DNA of 13,200 nt from a bacterium (GCA_029012525.1 JAQXMG010000051.1:1-13200); one strand, 5' to 3'. Counted from the first letter of the stretch, positions 7,154 through 12,952 are shown. Numbers and translations are program-made. The notes: generated by a model not told the origin, from the letters alone.

Positions 7154-8524
7154 ATGAAAAAGAAAAAAGTTTTATTTATAGTTTTATTTGTTTTTTTAGT
7201 TATTGTATTATTGGGAGTAATTAATTTTTTTGTTAATCCTATTTTAACTTTGAAAAATAAAAAAACTATTTATTTAGAGGTTAATGATAATTATAAAGAA
7301 TATGGTTATAATTTAGTTGGTTTAAAAACTTCTAGTGTTATTATTAATAATAATGTTAATAATAAAAAAATTGGTACTTATGAAGTAACGTATAAATATA
7401 AAAATAAAACCAAAAAAAGAAATGTGGTAGTTGTTGATACAATAAGTCCAGAAATAACTTTAAAAGGAGATAATCCAAGTTATGTTTGTAATTATGATAC
7501 TTACGTTGAAGAAGGTTATGAAGTATCTGATAATTATGATGAAGTAAGTGATTTGAAAGTTATAACTTATACAATTGAAGATACTAAAATATACGAAGTA
7601 TTAGATACATCAGGTAATAAAAAAGTAGTAGAGCGAAAATTAATAAAAAAAGATACAGAAAAACCTACAATAACTTTAACCGGAGGATCTGATGTTACAA
7701 TTTATAAAGGAAATAGTTTTGATGATAAATATAGTGCTTTTGATAATTGTGATGAAGATTTAACTAAAGAAGTTAAAGTAATGGGAAATGTTGATACTAA
7801 AAATGTAGGAGTTTATAATTTGACCTATGAAGTAATTGACAAATCTGGCAATAAGACAACTGCCAAAAGAAAAGTAACAGTAAAGGAGAAGAAGATGTAT
7901 ACTGATTCTGTTATCTATCTAACTTTTGATGATGGACCAAGTAGTAGTGTTACTCCTTATATTTTAGATATTTTAAAAAAGTATAATATTAAAGCAACTT
8001 TTTTTGTTGTTGGAACTACTAATAATGATTCTTTAATAAAAAGAGAGTTTGATGAGGGACATACTGTAGGACTTCATTCTTATAGTCATAAATACAGCAT
8101 TTATAAGAGTTCTGATACATATTTTAATGATTTACAAAAAATATCAGATAAAGTTTATAATATAACAGGACAAAGAAGTATGATAATTAGATTTCCTGGA
8201 GGAAGTAGTAATACTGTTTCTAAAAATTATAAGGAAGGCATTATGAGTTATTTAACAACTGAAGTAGAAAAAAGAGGATACACTTATTTTGATTGGAATG
8301 TTGGATCTAGTGATACTGAAACAAATTCTGCTAAAGAAACTTGTAATAATGTAAAAAAAAGATTAGGAAGAGGAACTAATGTTGTTTTAATGCATGACTA
8401 TAGTTCTAAAACATCTAATATTGAAGCTTTAGAATGTATTATAAAGTATGGCTTGGATAATGGTTATTCATTTGATAAGATAACTTATGATACAAAAGTA
8501 ATTCATCATAATGTTGCAAATTAA
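7154..8524 (+). CDS. Membrane-anchored polysaccharide deacetylase with Ig-like (DUF5011-type) domains
   Basis: A 456-residue protein expected at the cell surface. Residues about 5-27 are one hydrophobic signal-anchor after four lysines. Residues about 35-245 hold three Ig-like beta modules of the DUF5011 type; the linkers 'DTISPEITLKG' and 'DTEKPTITLTG' and the endings 'VTYKYKNK', 'LTYEVIDKSGN' mark them. The C-terminal NodB domain has all motifs: TFDDGP (257-262; D259 likely base, D260 metal), HSYSH (308-312; both His bind metal), RFPGG (346-350), DWNVGSSD, and LMHD (412-415, with catalytic-type His H414). It probably removes acetyl groups from peptidoglycan GlcNAc or a surface polymer, giving lysozyme resistance. 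The ATG at 7154 is chosen because the lysine-rich anchor follows directly; an in-frame GTG at 7142 is possible. The ribosome binding site is weak. Confidence 0.88.
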   Translation: MKKKKVLFIVLFVFLVIVLLGVINFFVNPILTLKNKKTIYLEVNDNYKEYGYNLVGLKTSSVIINNNVNNKKIGTYEVTYKYKNKTKKRNVVVVDTISPEITLKGDNPSYVCNYDTYVEEGYEVSDNYDEVSDLKVITYTIEDTKIYEVLDTSGNKKVVERKLIKKDTEKPTITLTGGSDVTIYKGNSFDDKYSAFDNCDEDLTKEVKVMGNVDTKNVGVYNLTYEVIDKSGNKTTAKRKVTVKEKKMYTDSVIYLTFDDGPSSSVTPYILDILKKYNIKATFFVVGTTNNDSLIKREFDEGHTVGLHSYSHKYSIYKSSDTYFNDLQKISDKVYNITGQRSMIIRFPGGSSNTVSKNYKEGIMSYLTTEVEKRGYTYFDWNVGSSDTETNSAKETCNNVKKRLGRGTNVVLMHDYSSKTSNIEALECIIKYGLDNGYSFDKITYDTKVIHHNVAN

Positions 8525-8561
8525 AAAAATTCGGTCTCATTAACTTAAAGAACTATAACCT

Positions 8562-8595
8562 CCACTATAACGAAGAAGAGAAATAGTGGTTTTTT
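8562..8595 (+). terminator. Terminator after the deacetylase gene
   Basis: CCACTAT (8562-8568) pairs with ATAGTGG (8583-8589) around a 14-base loop, followed by TTTTTT (8590-8595). The stem is short and the loop large, so efficiency may be partial. Confidence 0.65.
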
Positions 8596-8618
8596 CAGAA
8601 GTGAAAAGAAAGAGGATA

Positions 8619-8656
8619 TTTCCAGTATTTCAAACAGGATTTTGAAATACTGGAAA
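8619..8656. repeat. Perfect 16-bp stem-loop of unknown role
   Basis: TTTCCAGTATTTCAAA (8619-8634) and its exact reverse complement (8641-8656) flank a 6-base loop, CAGGAT. No T-run follows on either strand (A-rich on the right), so it is not a standard terminator. It could be an RNA stem in a small transcript, a REP- or MITE-like dyad, or a processing site. Confidence 0.7.
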
Positions 8657-8685
8657 AAATAAAAAAATAAGATAATAAAGTATAT

Positions 8686-8724
8686 ATCTTTCCAATTTGA
8701 ATTGGAAAGATCTTTTGTTTTTTT
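8686..8724 (+). terminator. Second terminator in the gap before rpmG
   Basis: ATCTTTCCAATT (8686-8697) pairs with AATTGGAAAGAT (8700-8711) with a minimal loop, followed by CTTTTGTTTTTTT (8712-8724). It is a strong plus-strand terminator about 200 bases past the deacetylase stop, in tandem with the one at 8562-8595. Confidence 0.75.
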
Positions 8725-8958
8725 GAAAAAAACACTTGACAACAGAGCCAAAAAAATTATGGTTAATAAATTTTTTGCATATTTTTAGGTGTATATTCTA
8801 AAAATAATTAAAGCTAGTATAAATAATTACGAAGTAACAGATTTTTTGGTAGTAAGGTATAGGTATATCAAAAATATAAAAAAACTTACATTTAGGTAAT
8901 ATAATGTGAGGACACTTAATATTTCCAATTATAATGATTAACAAATTATCAGAAACAT
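8725..8958. other. Gene-free AT-rich stretch upstream of rpmG
   Basis: Together with the hairpins before it, this forms a 494-base gap (8525-9018). No convincing gene is seen: two tandem frames of 9 and 36 codons (8759-8788 and 8789-8899) lack ribosome binding sites. It holds a promoter candidate at 8736-8763, a weak hairpin TTTTTAG/CTAAAAA (8782-8804) and an isolated TATAAT (8900-8905). No known ribosomal-protein leader or riboswitch is recognised. Confidence 0.4.
8736..8763 (+). promoter_or_regulatory. Candidate upstream promoter
   Basis: A perfect -35 box TTGACA (8736-8741) is followed after 16 bases by TATGGT (8758-8763), a 4/6 match to the -10 box. It lies right behind the terminator at 8686-8724 and would give rpmG a leader of about 250 bases. 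Confidence 0.35.
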
Positions 8959-8987
8959 TTGACTTATAACATTTTTTGTGGTAAATT
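8959..8987 (+). promoter_or_regulatory. Proximal promoter of rpmG-efp
   Basis: TTGACT (8959-8964) is followed after 17 bases by TAAATT (8982-8987), which carries a TG extension (TGG directly before it). A perfect TATAAT (8988-8993) lies just downstream but is 23 bases from the -35 box. Either way transcription starts shortly before the L33 ribosome binding site. Confidence 0.5.
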
Positions 8988-9018
8988 TATAATGTTTATT
9001 TAAGAAGGAGGGCAAATT

Positions 9019-9183
9019 ATGGCAAAATTAGAGCATAGACAAGGAAAAACACTTACTTGTACAGTTTGTAAAGAACAAAATTATCGTACTGAAAAAAACG
9101 TTAAAACTACAACAGAACGTTTAGAAATTAAAAAACATTGTCCTAGATGCAATAAACATACAGTACATAAAGAAGAAAAATAA
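9019..9183 (+). CDS. rpmG: 50S ribosomal protein L33
   Basis: A 54-residue basic protein reading MAKLEHRQGKTLTCTVCK... and ending ...KKHCPRCNKHTVHKEEK. It matches L33 in size and layout, with a zinc ribbon of two CxxC pairs (CTVC at 14-17 and CPRC at 42-45), so this is the zinc-binding (C+) paralog type. L33 sits near the E site of the large ribosomal subunit. The ATG is preceded by GAAGGAGGG (9003-9011) at a good distance. efp starts 21 bases downstream, so the two translation genes probably share a transcript. Bacilli often carry a second, zinc-free L33 elsewhere, which cannot be seen here. Confidence 0.93.
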   Translation: MAKLEHRQGKTLTCTVCKEQNYRTEKNVKTTTERLEIKKHCPRCNKHTVHKEEK

Positions 9184-9204
9184 TAATAGTAAAGTGGTGA
9201 TATT

Positions 9205-9762
9205 ATGATAAACGTAAATGATTTTAAAACAGGCATGACAATTAGATTTGAAGGAAATTTATATACAATAATAGAATTTCAACACGTAAAGCCTGGTAAG
9301 GGTGCTGCTTTTGTTAGAACTAAAATGAAAGATTTAAGAAGTGGTTCTACAATTGAACACACATTTAATTCTGCTACCAAAGTAGAACTTGCAAGAATTG
9401 AAAAAAAAACAATGCAATTTTTATACAAATCTGGAGAAGATTATGTATTTATGAATATGACTGATTATTCACAAGTTGAAATCAATAGTTCAAAAATTGG
9501 ATCAGATACTAAGTTCTTAAAAGAAAACCTTGATGTTGAAATTGTTTTTTTTGAAGGAGAAATGTTAGGACTTAATCTTCCTGACAAAATTGAAATGGAA
9601 GTTGTTAAAACAGAACCTGGAGTTAAAGGAAATACAACAAGTACAGCAACAAAAGATGCAACTCTTGAAACAGGTATGCAAATTCGTATTCCTTTGTTTG
9701 TAAATGAAGGTGAAAAGGTTATTGTTTCAACTAAAGATGGTAAATACGTAAGTAGAGCATAA
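9205..9762 (+). CDS. efp: Translation elongation factor P
   Basis: A 185-residue protein with the three beta domains of EF-P (about 1-62, 65-125, 130-185). EF-P binds between the P and E sites and helps the ribosome form peptide bonds in proline runs. The domain I loop HVKPGKGAAFVRTK carries the modification-site Lys at position 32, as in Bacillus subtilis, where this Lys receives a 5-aminopentanol group; an Arg (rhamnosylated type) is not present. The C-terminal signature TGMQIRIPLFVNEGEKVIVST is intact. The ATG has a modest GGTGA-type ribosome binding site (9194-9200). It follows rpmG by 21 bases, and its last codons form the terminator at 9753-9776. In Bacillus efp lies next to the spoIIIA operon, and here too a spoIIIA gene follows. 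Confidence 0.97.
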   Translation: MINVNDFKTGMTIRFEGNLYTIIEFQHVKPGKGAAFVRTKMKDLRSGSTIEHTFNSATKVELARIEKKTMQFLYKSGEDYVFMNMTDYSQVEINSSKIGSDTKFLKENLDVEIVFFEGEMLGLNLPDKIEMEVVKTEPGVKGNTTSTATKDATLETGMQIRIPLFVNEGEKVIVSTKDGKYVSRA

Positions 9763-9776
9763 GCTCTATTTTTTTT
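9753..9776 (+). terminator. Terminator overlapping the efp stop codon
   Basis: TAGAGC (9753-9758) pairs with GCTCTA (9763-9768) around the 4-base loop ATAA that contains the stop codon (9760-9762); a run of eight T follows (9769-9776). The sporulation gene downstream should therefore be transcribed separately. Confidence 0.75.
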
Positions 9777-9825
9777 GTAATAAAATTATTACTTTTAAAA
9801 TATAGTTAAAGGGGAGGAATCTTTT

Positions 9826-10314
9826 ATGATTAAAAAGCAAAATTTATGGTTTTTAACACTTTTTAGTTTGGTTTTAGTACTTGGAGTATATTATGTTACT
9901 ATGCCAAGTGATGTAATCGTTAATAAGGAAGAAAATGATGAAGTACAAGCAACAATTGAAGTATTAGAAAATGAATATTTAATGGTATTAAAACAAGAAA
10001 AAGAAGAAGAAAGAACTACGTTAAAAAAAGAATATGAACAAATCTTAAATAGCAGTACAACTACTAGTGAAGAAAAAAACAATGCGTATTTAAAAATAAA
10101 AAATTTAACGGAATTGACAAGTGAAGAAGATTTAATACAGTATAATATCAAAAAAGAGTTTGAACTTGATTCTTTTGTAAAAATAAATGAAGATAATATT
10201 CAAGTTGTCATAATAAAAGATAGTCATGATACCTCTTTAGCTAATAACATTATGAGATTTATTCAAGAAAATTATGATACAAAAAAAACAATATCTGTAG
10301 AATTTAAAAGCTAA
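9826..10314 (+). CDS. spoIIIAH: Stage III sporulation protein AH-like
   Basis: A 162-residue single-pass membrane protein. MIKKQNLWFLTLFSLVLVLG with YYVTMPSD is the typical SpoIIIAH N-terminus (anchor at about 8-25). A charged coiled-coil-like stretch (about 40-100) and a C-terminal EscJ/YscJ-like ring-forming domain (about 105-162, with 'VVIIKDSHDTSLANNIMRFIQENY') follow. In Bacillus, SpoIIIAH in the mother-cell membrane binds SpoIIQ of the forespore to form the channel needed for late forespore gene expression. It is shorter than the roughly 218 residues of B. subtilis, mainly in the linker. GGGGAGG (9811-9817) precedes the ATG by 8 bases. The usual spoIIIAA-AG genes, which lie between efp and spoIIIAH in Bacillus, are absent here. 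No clear sigma-E promoter is seen, only a TATAGT (9801-9806). Confidence 0.85.
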   Translation: MIKKQNLWFLTLFSLVLVLGVYYVTMPSDVIVNKEENDEVQATIEVLENEYLMVLKQEKEEERTTLKKEYEQILNSSTTTSEEKNNAYLKIKNLTELTSEEDLIQYNIKKEFELDSFVKINEDNIQVVIIKDSHDTSLANNIMRFIQENYDTKKTISVEFKS

Positions 10315-10329
10315 TAGGCAATATTCTCT

Positions 10330-10357
10330 CACAAATAAATGAAAAATTCATATGATA
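10330..10357 (+). promoter_or_regulatory. Sigma-K-like promoter of gerE
   Basis: CATATGATA (10349-10357) fits the sigma-K -10 consensus CATAnnnTA exactly. CACA (10330-10333) fits the short -35 element mACm, 15 bases upstream, one less than usual. gerE of B. subtilis is transcribed by sigma-K. The start would be near 10364, about 42 bases before the start codon. The -10 region is also part of a 7-bp dyad, ATTCATA/TATGAAT (10346-10365). Confidence 0.5.
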
Positions 10358-10405
10358 TTATGAATAATATAAAGCCACCCGAATTTGAAAGTGAGGGAAT
10401 AAATT

Positions 10406-10612
10406 TTGAGTAAATCAATTCTTACAAGAAGAGAAAAAGAAGTTTTTGAATTATTAATTTTAAATAAAACTACTAAAGAAATTGCACAAGAATTAGATAT
10501 AAGTGAAAAAACCGTTAGAAATCATATTTCAAATGCTATACAAAAATTGGGAGTAAAAGGTCGTGCTGGAGCTGTAGTTGAACTTTTAAAATTAAAAGAA
10601 ATATCTCTATAA
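10406..10612 (+). CDS. gerE: Spore regulator GerE (LuxR-type HTH), TTG start
   Basis: A 68-residue protein that is little more than a LuxR/GerE helix-turn-helix. LTRREKEVFELL, TTKEIAQELDISEKTVRNHI (with the recognition helix at about 34-47) and NAIQKLGVKGRAGAVVELLK match B. subtilis GerE (74 residues) nearly residue by residue. GerE acts in the mother cell with sigma-K, turning on late coat genes and repressing others. The start must be TTG at 10406: an in-frame TAA lies at 10400-10402, the protein contains no other Met, and GTGAGGG (10391-10397) lies 8 bases upstream. In B. subtilis gerE is close to gerM, and gerM follows here. A terminator starts at the stop codon. Confidence 0.95.
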   Translation: MSKSILTRREKEVFELLILNKTTKEIAQELDISEKTVRNHISNAIQKLGVKGRAGAVVELLKLKEISL

Positions 10613-10637
10613 CATGTGATAAAGTCACATGTTTTTT
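10611..10637 (+). terminator. Terminator after gerE
   Basis: AACATGTGA (10611-10619) pairs perfectly with TCACATGTT (10625-10633) around the loop TAAAG, followed by T to 10637. It begins inside the gerE stop codon and ends 25 bases before the gerM ATG. Confidence 0.75.
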
Positions 10638-10661
10638 CATAATATTTAAAAGGTGAAGGTA

Positions 10662-11603
10662 ATGATTAAGAAAAAAGCTTTAAATAGAATTTTTATATCA
10701 AGTATCGCTATTTTTATTGTATTTACATTTGTTAGTTTGAATTTAATAAAAGAAGATAAAAATATTTATAAGATAACTGATTATACTAGTGCCAAAAAAG
10801 AATTTATATATACTCTTAATGAAGATAATTATGTCAGTAAAGGATATATTTATGTTTCTAAAGATCTTACAAGTTTAGAAAAAGTAAAAACTTTAATTGA
10901 TACTATGATTGAAAAAAATAATAAAAATGCACTTCTTCCTAGTTATTTTAAACCAATACTTCCTCAAAATACTAAAGTATTAAGTGCAGAACTCGAAAAT
11001 AAAATCATAAAAATTAATTTTTCTAGTGAATTTTTAAATGTAAGTGATTCACAACTTGAAAAAATGGTTGAGGCTATAACTTATACTTTAACTGAAATAG
11101 ATGATATAAATGGAGTTGAAATTTATGTTGAGGGGGAACTTTTAAAATATGTTTCTAATATGAAAAATATTCCTACTATTCTAACGAAAGACATTGGTAT
11201 AAATAAAAAGTATGAGATAACTAGCAATAATAACATTAGTAAAATTGTTTTATATTTTTTAGGAGAAAATGACAATTTAATTCCTATAACAAAATATGTT
11301 AATGATGAAAGGGAAAAAATTGAAATTATTGTTGAGAGTCTATCAAATAATTACATTTTTTATGATAATTTAATCTCTGTTTTATCATATAATTTAAAGC
11401 TTGAAGATTATGAAATTTGTGATGATACTTTAACTCTTGTTTTTAATGATTTTATATATGATAATTTGGAAGAAAAAACAGTAAATGAGAATTTAATTGA
11501 TATTATTTCATATTCTATTTTTGATAATTATGACGTTTCTAAAGTAATTTTTATGGAAAATAATAATAAAATTTCAGAAAAATTGCGAAAAAATCTTGAA
11601 TAA
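10662..11603 (+). CDS. gerM: GerM-like sporulation protein with two GerM domains
   Basis: A 313-residue protein with a lysine-rich N-terminus and one hydrophobic anchor (about 9-28), then two GerM-type modules. The first (about 45-155) has 'IYVSKDLTSLEKVKTLIDTMIEK', 'LPQNTKVLSAELENKIIKINFS' and 'EKMVEAITYTLTEIDDINGVEIYVEGE', matching the 'YF......LVPE.R ... LIPxGTKVL...I..G...VDFS ... VxSIVxTLTEFxxVxxVxIxVEG' plan. The second (about 190-300) is more diverged. GerM is known to stabilise the SpoIIIAH-SpoIIQ channel in Bacillus, where it is a lipoprotein. Here no lipobox Cys is present, so it is probably held by the uncleaved helix. The ATG at 10662 is preferred over the in-frame GTG at 10653, because AAAGGTG (10649-10655) serves as its ribosome binding site. 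It lies behind the gerE terminator; its own promoter was not identified. Confidence 0.8.
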   Translation: MIKKKALNRIFISSIAIFIVFTFVSLNLIKEDKNIYKITDYTSAKKEFIYTLNEDNYVSKGYIYVSKDLTSLEKVKTLIDTMIEKNNKNALLPSYFKPILPQNTKVLSAELENKIIKINFSSEFLNVSDSQLEKMVEAITYTLTEIDDINGVEIYVEGELLKYVSNMKNIPTILTKDIGINKKYEITSNNNISKIVLYFLGENDNLIPITKYVNDEREKIEIIVESLSNNYIFYDNLISVLSYNLKLEDYEICDDTLTLVFNDFIYDNLEEKTVNENLIDIISYSIFDNYDVSKVIFMENNNKISEKLRKNLE

Positions 11604-11624
11604 TTGAAAAATATGTTGTATAAT
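11596..11624 (+). promoter_or_regulatory. tRNA operon promoter
   Basis: TTGAAT (11596-11601) and a perfect TATAAT (11619-11624) are spaced 17 bases apart. The -35 box overlaps the last codons of gerM, and transcription would begin near 11631, about 28 bases before tRNA-Arg. Confidence 0.6.
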
Positions 11625-11658
11625 CAAAGAGCATTCAAGTTAATGCAAAAGAAATTGT

Positions 11659-11735
11659 GTCCTGGTAGCTCAATTGGATAGAGCAATGCCCTTCTAAGGC
11701 ATCGGTTGGGGGTTCGATTCCCTCCCAGGACACCA
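11659..11735 (+). tRNA. tRNA-Arg (anticodon TCT)
   Basis: A 77-base cloverleaf with acceptor stem GTCCTGG/CCAGGAC, D arm GCTC...GAGC, anticodon stem ATGCC/GGCAT enclosing loop CTTCTAA (anticodon TCT at 11693-11695), and T loop TTCGATT. The discriminator A and CCA are encoded. It reads AGA, the dominant Arg codon in this AT-rich genome. Confidence 0.97.
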
Positions 11736-11740
11736 TTTGT

Positions 11741-11817
11741 CGGGAAGTGGCTCAACTTGGTAGAGCACTTGGTTTGGGACCAAGGGGTTGCAGGTTCAAA
11801 TCCTGTCTTCCCGACCA
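11741..11817 (+). tRNA. tRNA-Pro (anticodon TGG)
   Basis: A 77-base cloverleaf with acceptor CGGGAAG/CTTCCCG, D arm GCTC...GAGC, anticodon stem CTTGG/CCAAG around loop TTTGGGA (anticodon TGG at 11775-11777), T loop TTCAAAT, discriminator A and encoded CCA. It follows tRNA-Arg by 5 bases and is co-transcribed. A 17-base part of its anticodon arm recurs inverted at 11865-11881. Confidence 0.97.
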
Positions 11818-11829
11818 TTATTTAAAATT

Positions 11830-11854
11830 ACTCTTGAAAAAAAGAGTTTTTTTT
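11830..11854 (+). terminator. Terminator of the tRNA pair
   Basis: ACTCTT (11830-11835) pairs with AAGAGT (11842-11847) around GAAAAA, followed by eight T in total (to 11854). It lies 12 bases past tRNA-Pro. Confidence 0.75.
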
Positions 11855-11864
11855 ATTATTAAAA

Positions 11865-11881
11865 AACTCCTTGGTCCCAAA
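11865..11881 (-). repeat. Inverted partial copy of the tRNA-Pro anticodon arm
   Basis: Read on the minus strand, TTTGGGACCAAGGAGTT matches tRNA-Pro 11773-11789 at 16 of 17 bases: the whole anticodon loop, the 3' half of the anticodon stem and part of the variable region. It lies just past the tRNA terminator, between the tRNAs and the Abi unit. It may be a relic of an insertion at the tRNA, or an RNA that mimics (minus) or pairs with (plus) the anticodon arm. Confidence 0.6.
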
Positions 11882-11932
11882 AAAATATATAAAAAAATAA
11901 GCAATGTATTATTTTTTGATAAATTAATAATT

Positions 11933-11962
11933 TTGCTTAAATTTATATTTATTACATATAAT
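11933..11962 (+). promoter_or_regulatory. Promoter of the downstream hairpin RNA
   Basis: TTGCTT (11933-11938) and a perfect TATAAT (11957-11962) are 18 bases apart on the plus strand. The predicted start (about 11969) lies directly before the conserved hairpin at 11971-11997. Confidence 0.5.
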
Positions 11963-11968
11963 AATATT

Positions 11969-12004
11969 GATCCTAAGTATCCCGCGTGGACTTAGGACAT
12001 TTTT
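11969..12004 (+). ncRNA. Second copy of the Abi-associated hairpin RNA, convergent with the Abi gene
   Basis: The stem TCCTAAGT (11971-11978) / ACTTAGGA (11990-11997) encloses the 11-base loop ATCCCGCGTGG, and CATTTTT follows, so the hairpin doubles as a terminator. Loop and flanks (TGATC before, GAC plus T-run after) are shared with the hairpin upstream of the Abi gene (12960-12986), while the stem bases differ and stay paired. The transcript would be about 36 bases and antisense to the last four codons and stop of the Abi gene. It may be an independent antitoxin/decoy RNA or the remnant of a neighbouring unit. Confidence 0.55.
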
Positions 12005-12948
12005 GATATATCATGCCAATTTTTAGGAAAGTTCATTGATTTTAAGATATCATCTAAAGTTATAGTTTTTAATTTAGATTTAATACTCATAATTCTACTG
12101 AATAACTTATGGTGAAATTTATCATAATCTTCTTTATTTAATAATAGTTTTAATGCTATAACAACAGCAAATAAATCATTTTTACCAATACTATATCTAT
12201 TGTTTATTTTTGATAAATTTAACATAGAATGATATTTAGTATCATTTATACTTGTAGATGCTTGAAATTTATAATTATACAATCTTTCATCATGAGCGCA
12301 TAAATTTCTTGCTTTACATAAAATATTTAATAAACTATATAAATCATTTTCACCAATATTAAATGCTTTTGATACTTCAATTCTTTCTTTTTGCTGCATT
12401 AATTTATAGAAATTACATATATCTCCAAATGACAATATATTAACTAATACCCATAAAGGTAAAAAACCATGATACGTCATATAATGATTAATATATTTAG
12501 TTTCAATATTTTGAGCAATATTTTTGTTAATACTTCCAATAAGAATTTGAATGTGTTTAATTTGCTTTTGTTTTGTATCTCTACTTGCAAAAGTATTTTT
12601 ATATGTTTCAAAATTATCTAATTTTAAATAATTATCATTTCCGTGTTCTTTAGAAAAATAGTAGGCAACCAAAGATCTTAATGAATTTTCAATTTTTAAA
12701 ATATATTCCAAAAATATATTTCTTAATTGTCTATCAAATTCATAAAGAGAATATATTTCTTCAAAATTAGTTCCATTTTTATAATTTGGCAAGTTATTAT
12801 TATCTAAAAATAAATCTTTATATCCATTTATAATATTATAATAGTTATTATGTAATAATAGTTGTTTATTATTTTGTTCATCATTAAATATAATATTCCT
12901 TGATTTTAATAAATTAACCTGATCATCAATTGTTTTAAATTCTTTCAT
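11992..12948 (-). CDS. Abi_2 / AbiF-type HEPN protein, abortive infection or RNA-regulated toxin
   Basis: A 318-residue soluble protein of the Abi_2 (AbiD/AbiF) family. Typical segments are 'LYEFDRQLRNIFLEYILKIENSLRSLVAYYFS', 'FLPLWVLVNILSFGDICNFY' and, near residue 214-219, RNLCAH within KARNLCAHDERLYN. That RxxxxH is the HEPN ribonuclease motif (R214, H219), so it is probably a metal-independent RNase active as a dimer, inhibiting growth on phage infection. A longer frame from 13005 is rejected: that ATG lies inside the -10 box of the promoter, and its first 19 codons would translate the conserved hairpin. The ATG at 12946-12948 has no good ribosome binding site; a weak GAAGA sits in the hairpin. 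The gene lies behind a hairpin-plus-T-run, as in type III toxin-antitoxin loci, where attenuated read-through feeds the toxin. Confidence 0.85.
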   Translation of the reverse strand: MKEFKTIDDQVNLLKSRNIIFNDEQNNKQLLLHNNYYNIINGYKDLFLDNNNLPNYKNGTNFEEIYSLYEFDRQLRNIFLEYILKIENSLRSLVAYYFSKEHGNDNYLKLDNFETYKNTFASRDTKQKQIKHIQILIGSINKNIAQNIETKYINHYMTYHGFLPLWVLVNILSFGDICNFYKLMQQKERIEVSKAFNIGENDLYSLLNILCKARNLCAHDERLYNYKFQASTSINDTKYHSMLNLSKINNRYSIGKNDLFAVVIALKLLLNKEDYDKFHHKLFSRIMSIKSKLKTITLDDILKSMNFPKNWHDISKMS

Positions 12949-12952
12949 AAAT

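Noticed and set aside
8619..8711. CRISPR-like repeat array
   Set aside because: The two dyads differ in sequence and length, there are no direct repeats with regular spacing, and no cas gene is present.
8545..8751. Minus-strand 68-codon hydrophobic frame after the deacetylase gene
   Set aside because: It runs through two terminators and a perfect hairpin, has no ribosome binding site, and its Phe-rich make-up is what antisense A-rich DNA gives.
8759..8899. Two tandem short frames (9 and 36 codons) before rpmG
   Set aside because: They have no ribosome binding site, no recognisable protein pattern, and the first overlaps a promoter candidate; frames of this length are common by chance in AT-rich DNA.
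10638..10646. CATAATATT as a sigma-E or sigma-K -10 box for gerM
   Set aside because: The predicted start would fall inside the gerM ribosome binding site, it overlaps the gerE terminator tail, and the -35 match is poor.
11624..11818. Minus-strand 64-codon frame over the tRNA genes (MVGKTGFEPATPWSQ...)
   Set aside because: This is the well-known spurious translation of the antisense of tRNA genes that has been propagated in databases; the tRNA structures are certain.
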